A DNA stretch of 64,000 bases from Caldilineaceae bacterium (GCA_026645575.1 JAPKMW010000010.1:1-64000), one strand, 5' to 3'; shown: positions 33,472 to 42,233, counted from the stretch's first letter. Translations and numbers: made by a program. Notes: generated from the sequence alone by a model not told the origin.

Positions 33472-36252
33472 ATGTTCGAGCGCGTTCGCATCTGGTTTCC
33501 CCCCGCCGTTGTGGCGCTGATTCTGTTTGTTGGCGGCATTGCCAGCAACTGGGTAGCCGCTGATCTACAAGATGATCTCGAACCCTATCGACCGTGGGTC
33601 TGGGGCGCCTTTGCGCTGGCGCTCTTGGTGACGCTGATCATGGCGATTCGGGACCGGCAAGCCACGGCAGCAGAGGGAGCGCTGGCCGGCGGTGATCACT
33701 TTGTGGGCGACAAAATCCAGCGGGACAAGGTTGGGCGTGATGTCATTTATGCCGACGTGACCGAGAGCGAAGCGGTGATCATCGGCGACCGCAATGTGTT
33801 GACCCAGATCCAAAGCGCGGTCATCCACCTGACCCAGCAGATCCAACCAGCGACCTTGAGCGCCGATCAGATCCAGAGCGTCACCACGGCTTACCTGGAA
33901 GGCTTGGTCACGCGCTACCGCTATCTGGACTTTCGCGGCATGGGCGTCAGCGACCGGGTGGCGCTCCAATTGCCGCTGCTCGAAATGTTTGTGCCGTTGC
34001 GGGCGCGCCGGGAATTGCCGGCCGGTGAGACAACCGCCCGTACCTTACGGCTGGCCGGTCGCGCCGTGACAGCAGAAGAGGCAGCGGAAATGGGCGAACG
34101 GCTCAGTGAACCGATAGCCGTTCTCCAACTCTTGAAGGAGCATAACGGCGTCATTGTGCTGGGCGACCCCGGCGCCGGCAAGACCACCTTGCTCAAATAT
34201 CTGGCGCTGCTGCTGGCGCTGGACCGGGGCGACCGGGTGAACTTGGCCGGCTACCTGCCCATCCTCATCCCCCTTTCCGCCTATGCCAATGCCTTGGCTG
34301 CCGGCGATGTGGCGTTGCAGGAGTTTCTGGGCGATTACTATACCGGCCTGGGCATTGCCTTGCCGGTGCGCGATCTGCTCGCCGCTTTTCTGGCCCAAGG
34401 GCGCACCCTGTTGCTCATGGATGGTTTGGATGAGGTGCAGTCGCTTGCTCAACGCACGACGCTGGTCAAACGGCTGGAAGCCTTCTTTGCCCACCATCGC
34501 AAAGCCGGCAACAAATTTGTGCTGACCAGCCGGATTGTGGGTTATCGCGAGTTGCGCCCCAGCGTTGACGGGCTGATCGAGTGTACGTTGGTCGATTTTG
34601 AGCAGGCCGAGATCGAACAGTTTGTCCAGCAATGGAGCCACGCGCTGGAACGGGCGGTGCAGGGGGACAACCGGCTGGCCCAGCAACAGGCGCAACAGGA
34701 GGGGCGGGAACTGCTGGCCGCCATTGGTCGCAATCCGGGGGTGCGACAACTGGCCGCCAACCCGCTGCTGCTGACGATTCTGGCCCTGATGAAGCGCCAG
34801 GGCGTGACCCTGCCCGAACGGCGGGCGCAGCTTTATGAGACCTATGTCAAAACCCTGTTGCGCACCTGGAACCTGGCGCGCAGCCTGGATGGCCGGCCCC
34901 AGCGCGAGGTCAACGACACTGAGACCCTGCGCGTCCTGGCCCCGCTGGCGCTCTGGATGCACGAGAGCAGCCCTGGCGTCGGCCTGGTCAAACGGGAGAA
35001 GGTGCGGCGCAAGCTGATCGACATCTATGCCGGCCGCGGCGCAACCGACCCCGAAGCCGCCACCGAACGTTTCCTGGCCGATGTGCATCGCTACGCCAGC
35101 CTGCTGCTGGAGCGGGGGCCGGGCGAATATGGCTTTATCCACCTCACCTTTCAGGAGTATCTGGCCGGCGTGGCGGTGGTGCAGAGCGGCCCGCAACAGA
35201 TCGAACCGATTGTGGCAAAACTGGCCGCCACCCTGGGCCAGGAGAGCTGGCGTGAGGTGACGCTGCTGGCCGTCGGCTACTTGGGCTTGATCCAACAGCG
35301 CGAAGAAGCCGCCGACGCCGTGGTCTTGCAACTGCTGGATCGCCCCGAAGGCCCGCCCGGCGCGGCTGTGGTGCTGGCCGGCGAAGCCGTGCGCGATGTC
35401 CAACCCGATGGCGTCACCGCCGGTTGCAAAGCGCAGGTGCTAGACCGCCTGCGCGCCACCATGATCGACGCCGCGCTGCCGCCCCGCACCCGCCTGCAAG
35501 CCGGGTTGATCGCAACCGATCTGGGGGATCGACCGGCTGACCTGGATGATCTGGTGTTGATTGGCGCGGAAGAACAACTTGGCTACTCCTTCAAGGTTGG
35601 CAAATATCCAGTCACCAACTACCAATATCGCCGGTTTATCGAGGAAGGCGGCTATGGCAATGAGCGTTGGTGGAGCAAGGAGGGGTTGCGTCGTAAACAG
35701 GAGGACGACTGGACAGAGCCGCGCTACTGGCATGATGAGCCGTTCAATCGCGCCACACAGCCAGTTGTCGGCGTCAGTTGGTATGAGGCCGAAGCCTACT
35801 GCAAGTGGTTGGCTACCCGCTGGCGGGGCGCCGGTGTGATTGATCAACAGGAACGGGTGCGCCTGCCGACCCAAGAAGAATGGATGGCTGCTGCCCGCAG
35901 TGGCCGCCCCGCGCCGGACGACGATGCGCATGATTACCCCTGGCGCGGCCCCTTTGACCCGGCCTTTGCCAACACGAAAGAGAGCAATCTGCAACAAGCT
36001 TCACCGGTTCACCTATACCCGCAAGGGGTGACCGCCGATGGGGTGTGGGATATGGCCGGGAATGTGTGGGAATGGACAAATTGGGAATGGACAAATGATG
36101 TAGCTGAACAAGAGCGGTTTTGGCTAAAAGGTGGGTCGTGGTATTATGACAAGAAGCGAGCAAGGGCGTCCGCTGCCGACGACTGGCGCCTCTGGAACGC
36201 TAGACTCGCCAACTTCGGTTTTCGAGTGGTGGTCGTCCCCACCTCTCGCTAA
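33472..36252 (+). CDS. Membrane-anchored NACHT NTPase with C-terminal FGE/C-type-lectin-fold domain
   Basis: A 926-residue STAND-type protein. Two membrane helices (residues 10-30 and 42-60) are followed by a Gly-Asp repeat (GGDHFVGDKIQRDKVGRD) and AVIIGDRNVL (101-110), which resembles a RHIM-type amyloid motif. The NACHT domain has Walker A GDPGAGKTT (231-239) and Walker B LLLMDGLDE (313-321). Helical repeats lead to an FGE-sulfatase domain (about 690-925): VGKYPVTNYQYRRFIEEGGY, VSWYEAEAYCKWLA, WDMAGNVWEW. The catalytic cysteines of true FGE are absent, so the domain probably binds a ligand. A tandem duplication gives WEWTNWEWTN. The segment between GGSW and GFRVVVVP is diverged. ATG 33472 has AAGGAGAG upstream. 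The likely role is ligand-triggered conflict or self-recognition signalling. Confidence 0.85.
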   Translation: MFERVRIWFPPAVVALILFVGGIASNWVAADLQDDLEPYRPWVWGAFALALLVTLIMAIRDRQATAAEGALAGGDHFVGDKIQRDKVGRDVIYADVTESEAVIIGDRNVLTQIQSAVIHLTQQIQPATLSADQIQSVTTAYLEGLVTRYRYLDFRGMGVSDRVALQLPLLEMFVPLRARRELPAGETTARTLRLAGRAVTAEEAAEMGERLSEPIAVLQLLKEHNGVIVLGDPGAGKTTLLKYLALLLALDRGDRVNLAGYLPILIPLSAYANALAAGDVALQEFLGDYYTGLGIALPVRDLLAAFLAQGRTLLLMDGLDEVQSLAQRTTLVKRLEAFFAHHRKAGNKFVLTSRIVGYRELRPSVDGLIECTLVDFEQAEIEQFVQQWSHALERAVQGDNRLAQQQAQQEGRELLAAIGRNPGVRQLAANPLLLTILALMKRQGVTLPERRAQLYETYVKTLLRTWNLARSLDGRPQREVNDTETLRVLAPLALWMHESSPGVGLVKREKVRRKLIDIYAGRGATDPEAATERFLADVHRYASLLLERGPGEYGFIHLTFQEYLAGVAVVQSGPQQIEPIVAKLAATLGQESWREVTLLAVGYLGLIQQREEAADAVVLQLLDRPEGPPGAAVVLAGEAVRDVQPDGVTAGCKAQVLDRLRATMIDAALPPRTRLQAGLIATDLGDRPADLDDLVLIGAEEQLGYSFKVGKYPVTNYQYRRFIEEGGYGNERWWSKEGLRRKQEDDWTEPRYWHDEPFNRATQPVVGVSWYEAEAYCKWLATRWRGAGVIDQQERVRLPTQEEWMAAARSGRPAPDDDAHDYPWRGPFDPAFANTKESNLQQASPVHLYPQGVTADGVWDMAGNVWEWTNWEWTNDVAEQERFWLKGGSWYYDKKRARASAADDWRLWNARLANFGFRVVVVPTSR

Positions 36253-36274
36253 GGATGCTGGTTGCTGACATAGT

Positions 36275-36578
36275 ACAACAACGGATTTGGGTAGCAACGG
36301 ATTTTTGTAGGAGATGCGAGAGTTTTTTGGAAAAAAGGGGGCGTTTGGTGAAGCCGTCCCTCTCTTGCGGATGTTTGCCTCCGCTACTTCGTCAATCGGT
36401 TGCTCCCTAAATCCGTTGTTGTGTTTCGCCCGCAATACAACAACGGATTTAGGGAGCAACCGATTTTTGTAGGGGATGCGGGGATTTTTGGGAAAGAGGG
36501 CGTTTGATGAAACAGCCCTTCCGTTGCTGTTTGTCTCTGCTACTTCATCAATCCGTTGCTACCCAAATCCGTTGTTGT
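36275..36578. repeat. MITE-like element dimer (copies 2 and 3)
   Basis: Two copies (36275-36422 and 36437-36578) in direct orientation, separated by 14 bp. Each has terminal inverted repeats of about 29 bp starting ACAACAACGGATTTRGG. The internal parts of the two copies align (GATGCG..., GGGCGTTTG, CTACTTC.TCAAT) with many differences. The left end of the first copy matches the right end of the second exactly, and the two inner ends match each other exactly, so the dimer can also fold as one 304-bp nested hairpin. This dimer fills the gap between the first NACHT-FGE gene and the GxxExxY gene. Confidence 0.75.
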
Positions 36579-36583
36579 CTTTC

Positions 36584-37372
36584 CTATTTCACCCGTAAAA
36601 AGTGAATACCCAACTGGGATGGATAGAAGTTGGCGATCAAGCCCAGCGGACAGCCCAGTTCGCGCATGGCCCACCGTACTTTGGCGGTGTGAGCAGGCAA
36701 GACCTGGGTGACCGCGATGGTCGCCAGCAGCAGTTTTTGTTCAATCCAGAAAAAACGGGTGCTTTTAGTGCTGAGGACGTGACCGGCATAGCGCAGCGGT
36801 AGTTCTTTGAGATAGACAAAGGGCAGACCAACCTGGGTCAGTTCAATGCGGGTGGCGCGCCGGTAGATTTGATGGAGGAAACCAGGCCCCAGCGTGATGT
36901 GGACGGTGTGCAAGGCAGCCAGCACCGGTGCCGTGAGCGCTTCATGCAATAGCCCAGAAGGCGGTTGTGGCGGCGGCGTTTGTTGACGCTGGCTGAGAAA
37001 GTTGGGCAACCTTTCGTATTGCATGGAGGCGGCGCCAAAGTTCATCACAAAGCCCAACTCGGCACCGGTCACAGCCAAGTAGGAGAGTAGTTGGGCTTTG
37101 TGGAGGTTGGTAATGCCGGCTGCAACCTTGAGATCAAGTTGCAATTTGCCGTCAGCAAGTGTGATGTCAGGGTAATATTCCCCAATCTGTTTGCCTCGGT
37201 ACATAACGCGGTAGCGCGTTTGCTGCTGAAATGGCACTCGATCCGCTTCCAGCTTGTAGACTAATGCCTGTTCGTAATCTTTCTCGGCGTGGCCACTGCC
37301 CAAGCTATTTTGAATATCGAACCCCGCCCCGCGTAGGTAGTAGGTGAGGTCGGCGTGTAAGAGGTTTGTCAT
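36584..37372 (-). CDS. Double GxxExxY-domain protein (PD-(D/E)XK-like)
   Basis: A 262-residue protein containing two GxxExxY-type modules. The first (residues 1-125) has GSGHAEKDYEQALVYKLEAD, RVMYRGKQIGEYYPDI and LDLKVAAGITNLHKAQLLSY, with the Asp and Lys of a PD-(D/E)XK core. The second (about 145-262) repeats the pattern in a degenerate form: LGPGFLHQIYRRATRIELTQ, LPFVYLKELPLRYAG. Single-domain GxxExxY proteins of 120-140 residues are common in this phylum, often near repeats, and their function is unknown. This one sits between two MITE-like dimers and between two oppositely oriented NACHT-FGE genes, so the unit may have moved as a block. Confidence 0.85.
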   Translation of the reverse strand: MTNLLHADLTYYLRGAGFDIQNSLGSGHAEKDYEQALVYKLEADRVPFQQQTRYRVMYRGKQIGEYYPDITLADGKLQLDLKVAAGITNLHKAQLLSYLAVTGAELGFVMNFGAASMQYERLPNFLSQRQQTPPPQPPSGLLHEALTAPVLAALHTVHITLGPGFLHQIYRRATRIELTQVGLPFVYLKELPLRYAGHVLSTKSTRFFWIEQKLLLATIAVTQVLPAHTAKVRWAMRELGCPLGLIANFYPSQLGIHFLRVK

Positions 37373-37487
37373 TGGGTAAGCCCGCTTTAGGTATGGTGGC
37401 GTCGATTGATTAGGGGGGCATTGCGTAGTTTACGCGTCGCAAGCGGTAGTTGTCCAGCGGCAAATGATGGATCAGTCCGTAGGCAAA

Positions 37488-37789
37488 ACAACAACGGATT
37501 TGGGTGGCAACTGATTTCCTGCCAAGCACTGGTGGACAGGTAGGGCAGGGCGATTGCCACTGCATAACTCATAAAGCAAGCAAAACTTTTCACACCTACC
37601 AAAATCGGCTGCTACCTAAATCCGTTGTTGTCTTCCAGCGACAAAACAACAACGGATTTAGGTAGCAACCGATTTCAGGTATGTGACCCGATGACGCACA
37701 ATCCAGAACAATTATCCCAATACACCCCAAAAGACACCTACCAACTCTCCAGCCCTACAAAATCCGCTGCTCCCTAAATCCGTTGTTGT
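37488..37789. repeat. MITE-like element dimer (copies 4 and 5)
   Basis: Two copies (37488-37631 and 37646-37789), again separated by 14 bp, with the same terminal repeats (ACAACAACGGATTTRGG and the reverse complement). Their internal sequences differ from those of the first dimer, so the ends are conserved better than the interiors. The right end of the last copy supplies the TAG stop codon and final codons of the second NACHT-FGE gene. The remaining 115 bp between the GxxExxY start and this dimer show no gene. Confidence 0.75.
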
Positions 37790-40700
37790 ATTCCGCGAGA
37801 GAGGGGGACGACCACCACCCGAAACCCGCAATTGAGGCTCCAGTCGTGCCTGATGAACCAGACACGCTCGCCGCCGGCGGGTGCCTTCGCATAGTCTTTG
37901 TCCCAGGCCCAACTGCCGCCTTTTACCCAAACACGATCGCGGTTCTCTTTGTCGCGATCCGCCATCCATTCAAAGACATTGCCGGCGAGATCCCAGACGC
38001 CCTCCGGGGTGCGCCCGGCGGGGTACATATCCACTACTGTGGTCTGCCCCAGGTTGCTTTCTTCGGTGTTCGTGCAGGCGGGGTCAAATTCAGCCGAACC
38101 CCACGGGTATTCCAGTCCATGTTTGCTGCGAGCCGCGGCTTCCCATTCGGCTTGGGTGGGCAGGCGCACTACTTCTTCCTGAATTTTGCCCTCACGGCGC
38201 CACTGCACTGTCAACCACTTGCAATAAGCTTCGGCCTCGTACCAACTGATGCTAACCACCGGTTGGCTATTGCGATTGAAGCGGAGATCATCCCACTGGC
38301 GCGGTTCCTGCCACTGAAATTGCTCTTTATATCGTAACCCTTCCTCACTCCACCACTGTTCATCACTATAACCGCCCGCCGCGAGAAAGCGGCGATATTG
38401 GTGATTGGTGACGGGGTATTTGCCGATTTTGAACTCAACGCCCAGCGTGCGAGCGGCGTTGATCGTCACCAGATCATCTAGGCCTTCCGGCAGGTGGCCG
38501 AGATCGTCCAGCAGCAAGCCAGCCTCCAGGCGTAGGCGGGGTGGCAGGTCATAGTGTTGCATAGTCGTCAACAGCAGCGGCGGCAATTGGTCGGCAACCC
38601 GTTTTGCCACCTTGCGGTTGCCGGCTTCCTGGGCGCGTTGGGGGCCAAGCAGTCGGGCGTAGGCTTCGCCCAGCAGCACAAGTTGGCGCGCTGTCTCCGC
38701 ATCTTTGACGGCGGCGGGCAACAATTCATCGATCACCAGCAGTGCATCATCGTAATTGTTAAAGGGCGCCGCCACCAGGTGGCCGATGCCCAGCAGCAAG
38801 GCTTCGCGCCACCCTTCTTGGGCTAGATGGGCTTGAAACTTTTTCAGTTTTTCCCCGGTTGCGCCGGTTGCCAGCCAGCGCGCCGCCAGATACTCTTGAA
38901 AGGTGCGGTGGGAAAATTTGTAGAGTTCCGCCCCCGCCGTCGTGTCGATGGCGTTGATCAGCCCCGACCGATCGGCGATCAGGTCGAGCACCTGTACGGC
39001 CCACGCCGCCTTTTCGCTGCGCGTGCCAGGGTGAATCTGTTTCAGCACCCCTTCCAACTGGCTGACCGGAATGTCAACGGTGTCGCGCTGGGTGTCGCTT
39101 TGCGCGTTGCTGCCGGCGGCCTGACTGTGAACCGTGTAGGCCAGCTCATTGAGGGCGCGTGTCAGGCTGCCGGGGGCCACGTTGGCCCCTTGCAATAGCT
39201 GTTCCAGATTGGTGGGCTGGCCGCGCAGATCCTGTTTTTGTCGCTCCCACTCGTAGAGCAGTTGATCGACAAAGAGTTCATAGAGTTCCGCCCGGCTGTT
39301 GGGCAAGCCGCGCTGATAGTTGACCCGCGCCATCATCGTCAGCAACAGCGGCGTACTGGCCATCTCGCCCAGTTCACGCCGCGCCCGGTCGTTAATGGCA
39401 TTGAGCAATTGGCGCTCCGCACCGGTGGCCTGTTCCAGTTGGTAGATGCCGGCGCCCACCAACTCGGCGTACCAGCGTTGGAGAAATTGGGCAATGGCCG
39501 ACGGTGTGAGCGGCGCCAATGTGTACGCCGGCAGCGACAACGCCTGACCATTCTTCTGCCAACTTTGATAGGGGCGCACCCGACAGGTAACGATCAACGG
39601 GACAGCGCCATGCCCGCCGTGAAAATCTTCGATAGCGGCGCACAGGATCGTGCGCTTCGCTTCGTCCGTAACCTCATCTAACCCATCCAACAGGAGCAAG
39701 ACGGTGGGTGGCGCGGCGTGTAGGCGGGCCAGGAAATGTTCTTTCAAGGGAGCCACGTTGCCGGTCTGGCCCAGCAGACGGACACATTCGTTGATCAGAT
39801 CATCGGCGCAACCCGTCACCTTGTCGCTCATCTGCTGCGCCCAGCGGTTCAGCACCACCCGCACCGGCAGCACTTGTCGCCCCAGGTGGTTGAGCAACGT
39901 CTCTAGTTCGGCCACTTCCGGTTCGGCCAAATCGGCCAACAGCGTGGCATCATGCGTCCCAGCCACCGCTAATAGCGCCGCCAACCGCTGGGTCAAGGTG
40001 CTTTTCCCGCTGCCGGGGTCGCCGAGGATGACAATTTGGGACTCTGTTTGCAGTGCTTCAAGCGGAGTGAGGTGGGCCAGGGCGTCGGTCAGCCGTTCGG
40101 TCTCGACACCGATTTGCTTTGCTGTCTCGGCTAGCTTTTCTTCTGGAAGCGATTGAAGTCCGACGATCCAAACTTCCCTATCTTGGTCTGGCCTGTCCAA
40201 AGCATAGGCACCCAAGCCGCATAAGAGAAATTTCCCTGATTCCCTCCCTGAAGGGTGTGCGACAGCAGTACCCATTTCGCGCAAAGCACTTTGTAAGGTA
40301 CTGTGTGCCTTTTGACGTGCTTGACGCTTTGGAATCTCCAAACGGTCAAAAACAAGATCGAGGGTGGGCCATTCTGTCAATTCTAACCCTACGTAAACCC
40401 GTTGTAGCCGCGGCCCAGGCCGACCCGGATCGGCGCGGTCATCACGGGCCAGGGGTAGATCATTGCAGAGGCGGTAGAGATTGCGGAGATAGCTCTGCTC
40501 CTGGGCTTCCAGGGAGAGGGGGTGAAAGCGCGCCAGCAGGGTGGTCATCTGTTGGAGTAGGTTGGTCTGTTGGACGCTCTGCTGCACCAGTTGATCCAGC
40601 CGCGCCACCATAGCCCGCAAAGCGCCAATCTGAATTGCGCCCTGCAAGAGCGGTTGTTGGGCCGCGGCATTGGCAAAGGCAGTTGCCAGCGTCGCCACAA

Positions 40701-41115
40701 GCTGGGCAAAGCTGCGCCCCTCGCCCAACCACACCGGATCCCAACCGGCTGCGGTAAACTCCGCCGTCAGCAGCGTCAGATCCAGTTCGTGGTCGGGCGT
40801 CGGCTCGATCAGCCGGTAGAGTTCATCGGCCACCGCTTCCCGTTGCAGCCACGCCGCCAGTAACGTAGCTAGATGCGCCGCCTCATCTTGATCCGTAGTC
40901 AGCGCGGTTACGGTGATCGCCAGCGCCTGGGTCATTGCTTCGTCCAAAGCTTGTCGCACGGCGGGCTGCTCAAATTGACGACGTACAAAGCGTGTTCCTG
41001 CCGTCAATATACCGTTGACAACTTGCGTCGCCAGATTGCCCAGCAGATTGCCAGTGGCGCCAATCAACACTTGGCTTTCGGGCGACGTCGGGCCGCCCAG
41101 CCAGGAAAGGTCCAT
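37774..41115 (-). CDS. NACHT NTPase with C-terminal FGE/C-type-lectin-fold domain (second copy)
   Basis: A 1113-residue STAND protein. The N-terminal 330 residues are helical without membrane spans, unlike the first copy. The NACHT domain has Walker A GDPGSGKST (365-373), Walker B LLLLDGLDEVTDEAK and the sensor region PLIVTCRVRPYQSWQ. A helical region follows, then the FGE domain (about 875-1105): FKIGKYPVTNHQYRRFLAAG, ISWYEAEAYCKWLTVQW, WDLAGNVFEWMADRDKENRD. The FGE catalytic cysteines are lacking. The segment from GGSW to GFRVVVVP is strongly different from that of the first copy. The last residues GIQQRI and the stop are encoded by a MITE-like terminal repeat. It follows the SH3 lipoprotein gene by 23 bp, so they form an operon. 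Confidence 0.85.
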   Translation of the reverse strand: MDLSWLGGPTSPESQVLIGATGNLLGNLATQVVNGILTAGTRFVRRQFEQPAVRQALDEAMTQALAITVTALTTDQDEAAHLATLLAAWLQREAVADELYRLIEPTPDHELDLTLLTAEFTAAGWDPVWLGEGRSFAQLVATLATAFANAAAQQPLLQGAIQIGALRAMVARLDQLVQQSVQQTNLLQQMTTLLARFHPLSLEAQEQSYLRNLYRLCNDLPLARDDRADPGRPGPRLQRVYVGLELTEWPTLDLVFDRLEIPKRQARQKAHSTLQSALREMGTAVAHPSGRESGKFLLCGLGAYALDRPDQDREVWIVGLQSLPEEKLAETAKQIGVETERLTDALAHLTPLEALQTESQIVILGDPGSGKSTLTQRLAALLAVAGTHDATLLADLAEPEVAELETLLNHLGRQVLPVRVVLNRWAQQMSDKVTGCADDLINECVRLLGQTGNVAPLKEHFLARLHAAPPTVLLLLDGLDEVTDEAKRTILCAAIEDFHGGHGAVPLIVTCRVRPYQSWQKNGQALSLPAYTLAPLTPSAIAQFLQRWYAELVGAGIYQLEQATGAERQLLNAINDRARRELGEMASTPLLLTMMARVNYQRGLPNSRAELYELFVDQLLYEWERQKQDLRGQPTNLEQLLQGANVAPGSLTRALNELAYTVHSQAAGSNAQSDTQRDTVDIPVSQLEGVLKQIHPGTRSEKAAWAVQVLDLIADRSGLINAIDTTAGAELYKFSHRTFQEYLAARWLATGATGEKLKKFQAHLAQEGWREALLLGIGHLVAAPFNNYDDALLVIDELLPAAVKDAETARQLVLLGEAYARLLGPQRAQEAGNRKVAKRVADQLPPLLLTTMQHYDLPPRLRLEAGLLLDDLGHLPEGLDDLVTINAARTLGVEFKIGKYPVTNHQYRRFLAAGGYSDEQWWSEEGLRYKEQFQWQEPRQWDDLRFNRNSQPVVSISWYEAEAYCKWLTVQWRREGKIQEEVVRLPTQAEWEAAARSKHGLEYPWGSAEFDPACTNTEESNLGQTTVVDMYPAGRTPEGVWDLAGNVFEWMADRDKENRDRVWVKGGSWAWDKDYAKAPAGGERVWFIRHDWSLNCGFRVVVVPLSRGIQQRI

Positions 41116-41138
41116 GGGGTTTTACCTCAATTTACTGT

Positions 41139-42233
41139 TTATCCCTGATCCCACTTGATCCAAACTTCGCCCTGGCCTTCAGGGATGGTGAAAGAAATAT
41201 CAGTGCTGTCGCGCTCGCCGTTGCCGTCAAGCACGTACATCACGTAATTACCGGCCACGGTATTGCCGGGGATGCTATCCAGCCCAATCTTGTATTCATA
41301 GTTATAGGCGCCCAACGTCCCCTGGTTGGAGCTTTGGGCAATGCTGCGCACGCCGTCGCTGATTGGCAGCTTTTGCCCATCCTTGAACATGGCGACAAAA
41401 TAACTGCCTTGGGGCTGCCCGCCATCGACGCCGCTGTGAACAAAAATCAGTTGCAGTTTGATCTCTGAGCCGCCATTGGGCGCAAACTTGGGACCCTCGC
41501 GCAGTTTGAATTTGCAGCCGTCACCCCCGATATTGGCGCAAGGATCAGCCGCCGGCGGCGGCGCAGCCACTTGAGGGGCTGGTGTGGGCGTTGGCGCTGC
41601 CGCTGGTGGCGCTGCGGGGGCGGGGGTGGCGGTTGGTGCAGCCGCAACCGGCGGCGGTGCAATGTTGGCCGCCACCGGCACGGCGTTGGTATTCTCAACC
41701 TGTGCCAGTTCACCAAAGACCCAGCCCTGCTGCCCATTGACACAGCAGATCTGCCACCAGTCGCCGGCTTCGTTTTTGGCGATGATGTCAAAGCTTTGGT
41801 TGGCTTCGGCTGCGCCGACCAGGCCATAGGTGGTGCCAGGGCCGCTGCGCACGTTGATCGCTTGCTCCTTAACTGTCAACTTGGCCTGGGGCGCAGGCGT
41901 GGCGGTTGGCGCGCTTTCGGTGACAGGCGCGGTTTCCGTTACCGGCGTCGTTGCGGTAAGCGACGCCGTCTCTGTGATGGGCGATGCGGCGGGTTCGACC
42001 GGCGCCACCGCGACGGGCGCCGGTGTATCGGTTGGCGCTGGCGGGGGCGTCGGCGGCTCGGCGGAGGTGGGGGTAAAGGTAGGAACCAACGCGCGCGGTT
42101 CACTGGGGGGCAGGGTCGGCGTTGGTTCTGGGCCGGCCGGGCCAAAGATAAAACCACAACCGCTGAGGGCAACGACCAGGATCAGGCCGACTGTAGCCGC
42201 CGACCCACGACGATAAATTCTTTGAAACTCCAT
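41139..42233 (-). CDS. SH3-domain lipoprotein, co-transcribed with NACHT-FGE
   Basis: A 364-residue lipoprotein: signal peptide with lipobox LSGC (Cys about residue 26), a long Pro/Thr/Ala linker, then a bacterial SH3 domain ([20 protein letters not shown], about residues 120-185, continuing through [20 protein letters not shown]). A second Pro/Ala linker leads to a beta-rich C-terminal domain ([20 protein letters not shown], ending [10 protein letters not shown]). SH3b domains usually bind cell-wall or surface glycans. ATG 42233 is the lipoprotein start; an upstream GTG is less likely. Only 23 bp separate it from the second NACHT-FGE gene, so an outside sensor paired with a cytoplasmic NTPase is conceivable. 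Confidence 0.85.
   Translation of the reverse strand: MEFQRIYRRGSAATVGLILVVALSGCGFIFGPAGPEPTPTLPPSEPRALVPTFTPTSAEPPTPPPAPTDTPAPVAVAPVEPAASPITETASLTATTPVTETAPVTESAPTATPAPQAKLTVKEQAINVRSGPGTTYGLVGAAEANQSFDIIAKNEAGDWWQICCVNGQQGWVFGELAQVENTNAVPVAANIAPPPVAAAPTATPAPAAPPAAAPTPTPAPQVAAPPPAADPCANIGGDGCKFKLREGPKFAPNGGSEIKLQLIFVHSGVDGGQPQGSYFVAMFKDGQKLPISDGVRSIAQSSNQGTLGAYNYEYKIGLDSIPGNTVAGNYVMYVLDGNGERDSTDISFTIPEGQGEVWIKWDQG

Noticed and set aside
34045..35403. A 452-codon minus-strand frame inside the first NACHT-FGE gene
   Set aside because: No motif or ribosome-binding site; the plus-strand frame has complete NACHT motifs. Open antisense frames are common in GC-rich genes.
33472..36252. Functional formylglycine-generating activity of the FGE domains
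   Set aside because: The copper-binding cysteines of true FGE are absent in both proteins and no sulfatase genes are nearby.
36253..37800. CRISPR-like array from the repeated ACAACAACGGATT units
   Set aside because: Units are inverted, about 140 bp long, paired in dimers and interrupted by a gene; there are no regular spacers and no cas genes.
40604..40640. RHIM-like IQIG in the second NACHT protein (residues 161-164)
   Set aside because: It lies in a predicted continuous helix (GALRAMVARLDQLVQQ) with no surrounding Gly-Asp repeat, so a chance match is more likely.
33472..41115. A complete diversity-generating retroelement in this window
   Set aside because: No reverse transcriptase, accessory variability determinant or template repeat was found; only candidate target genes are present.
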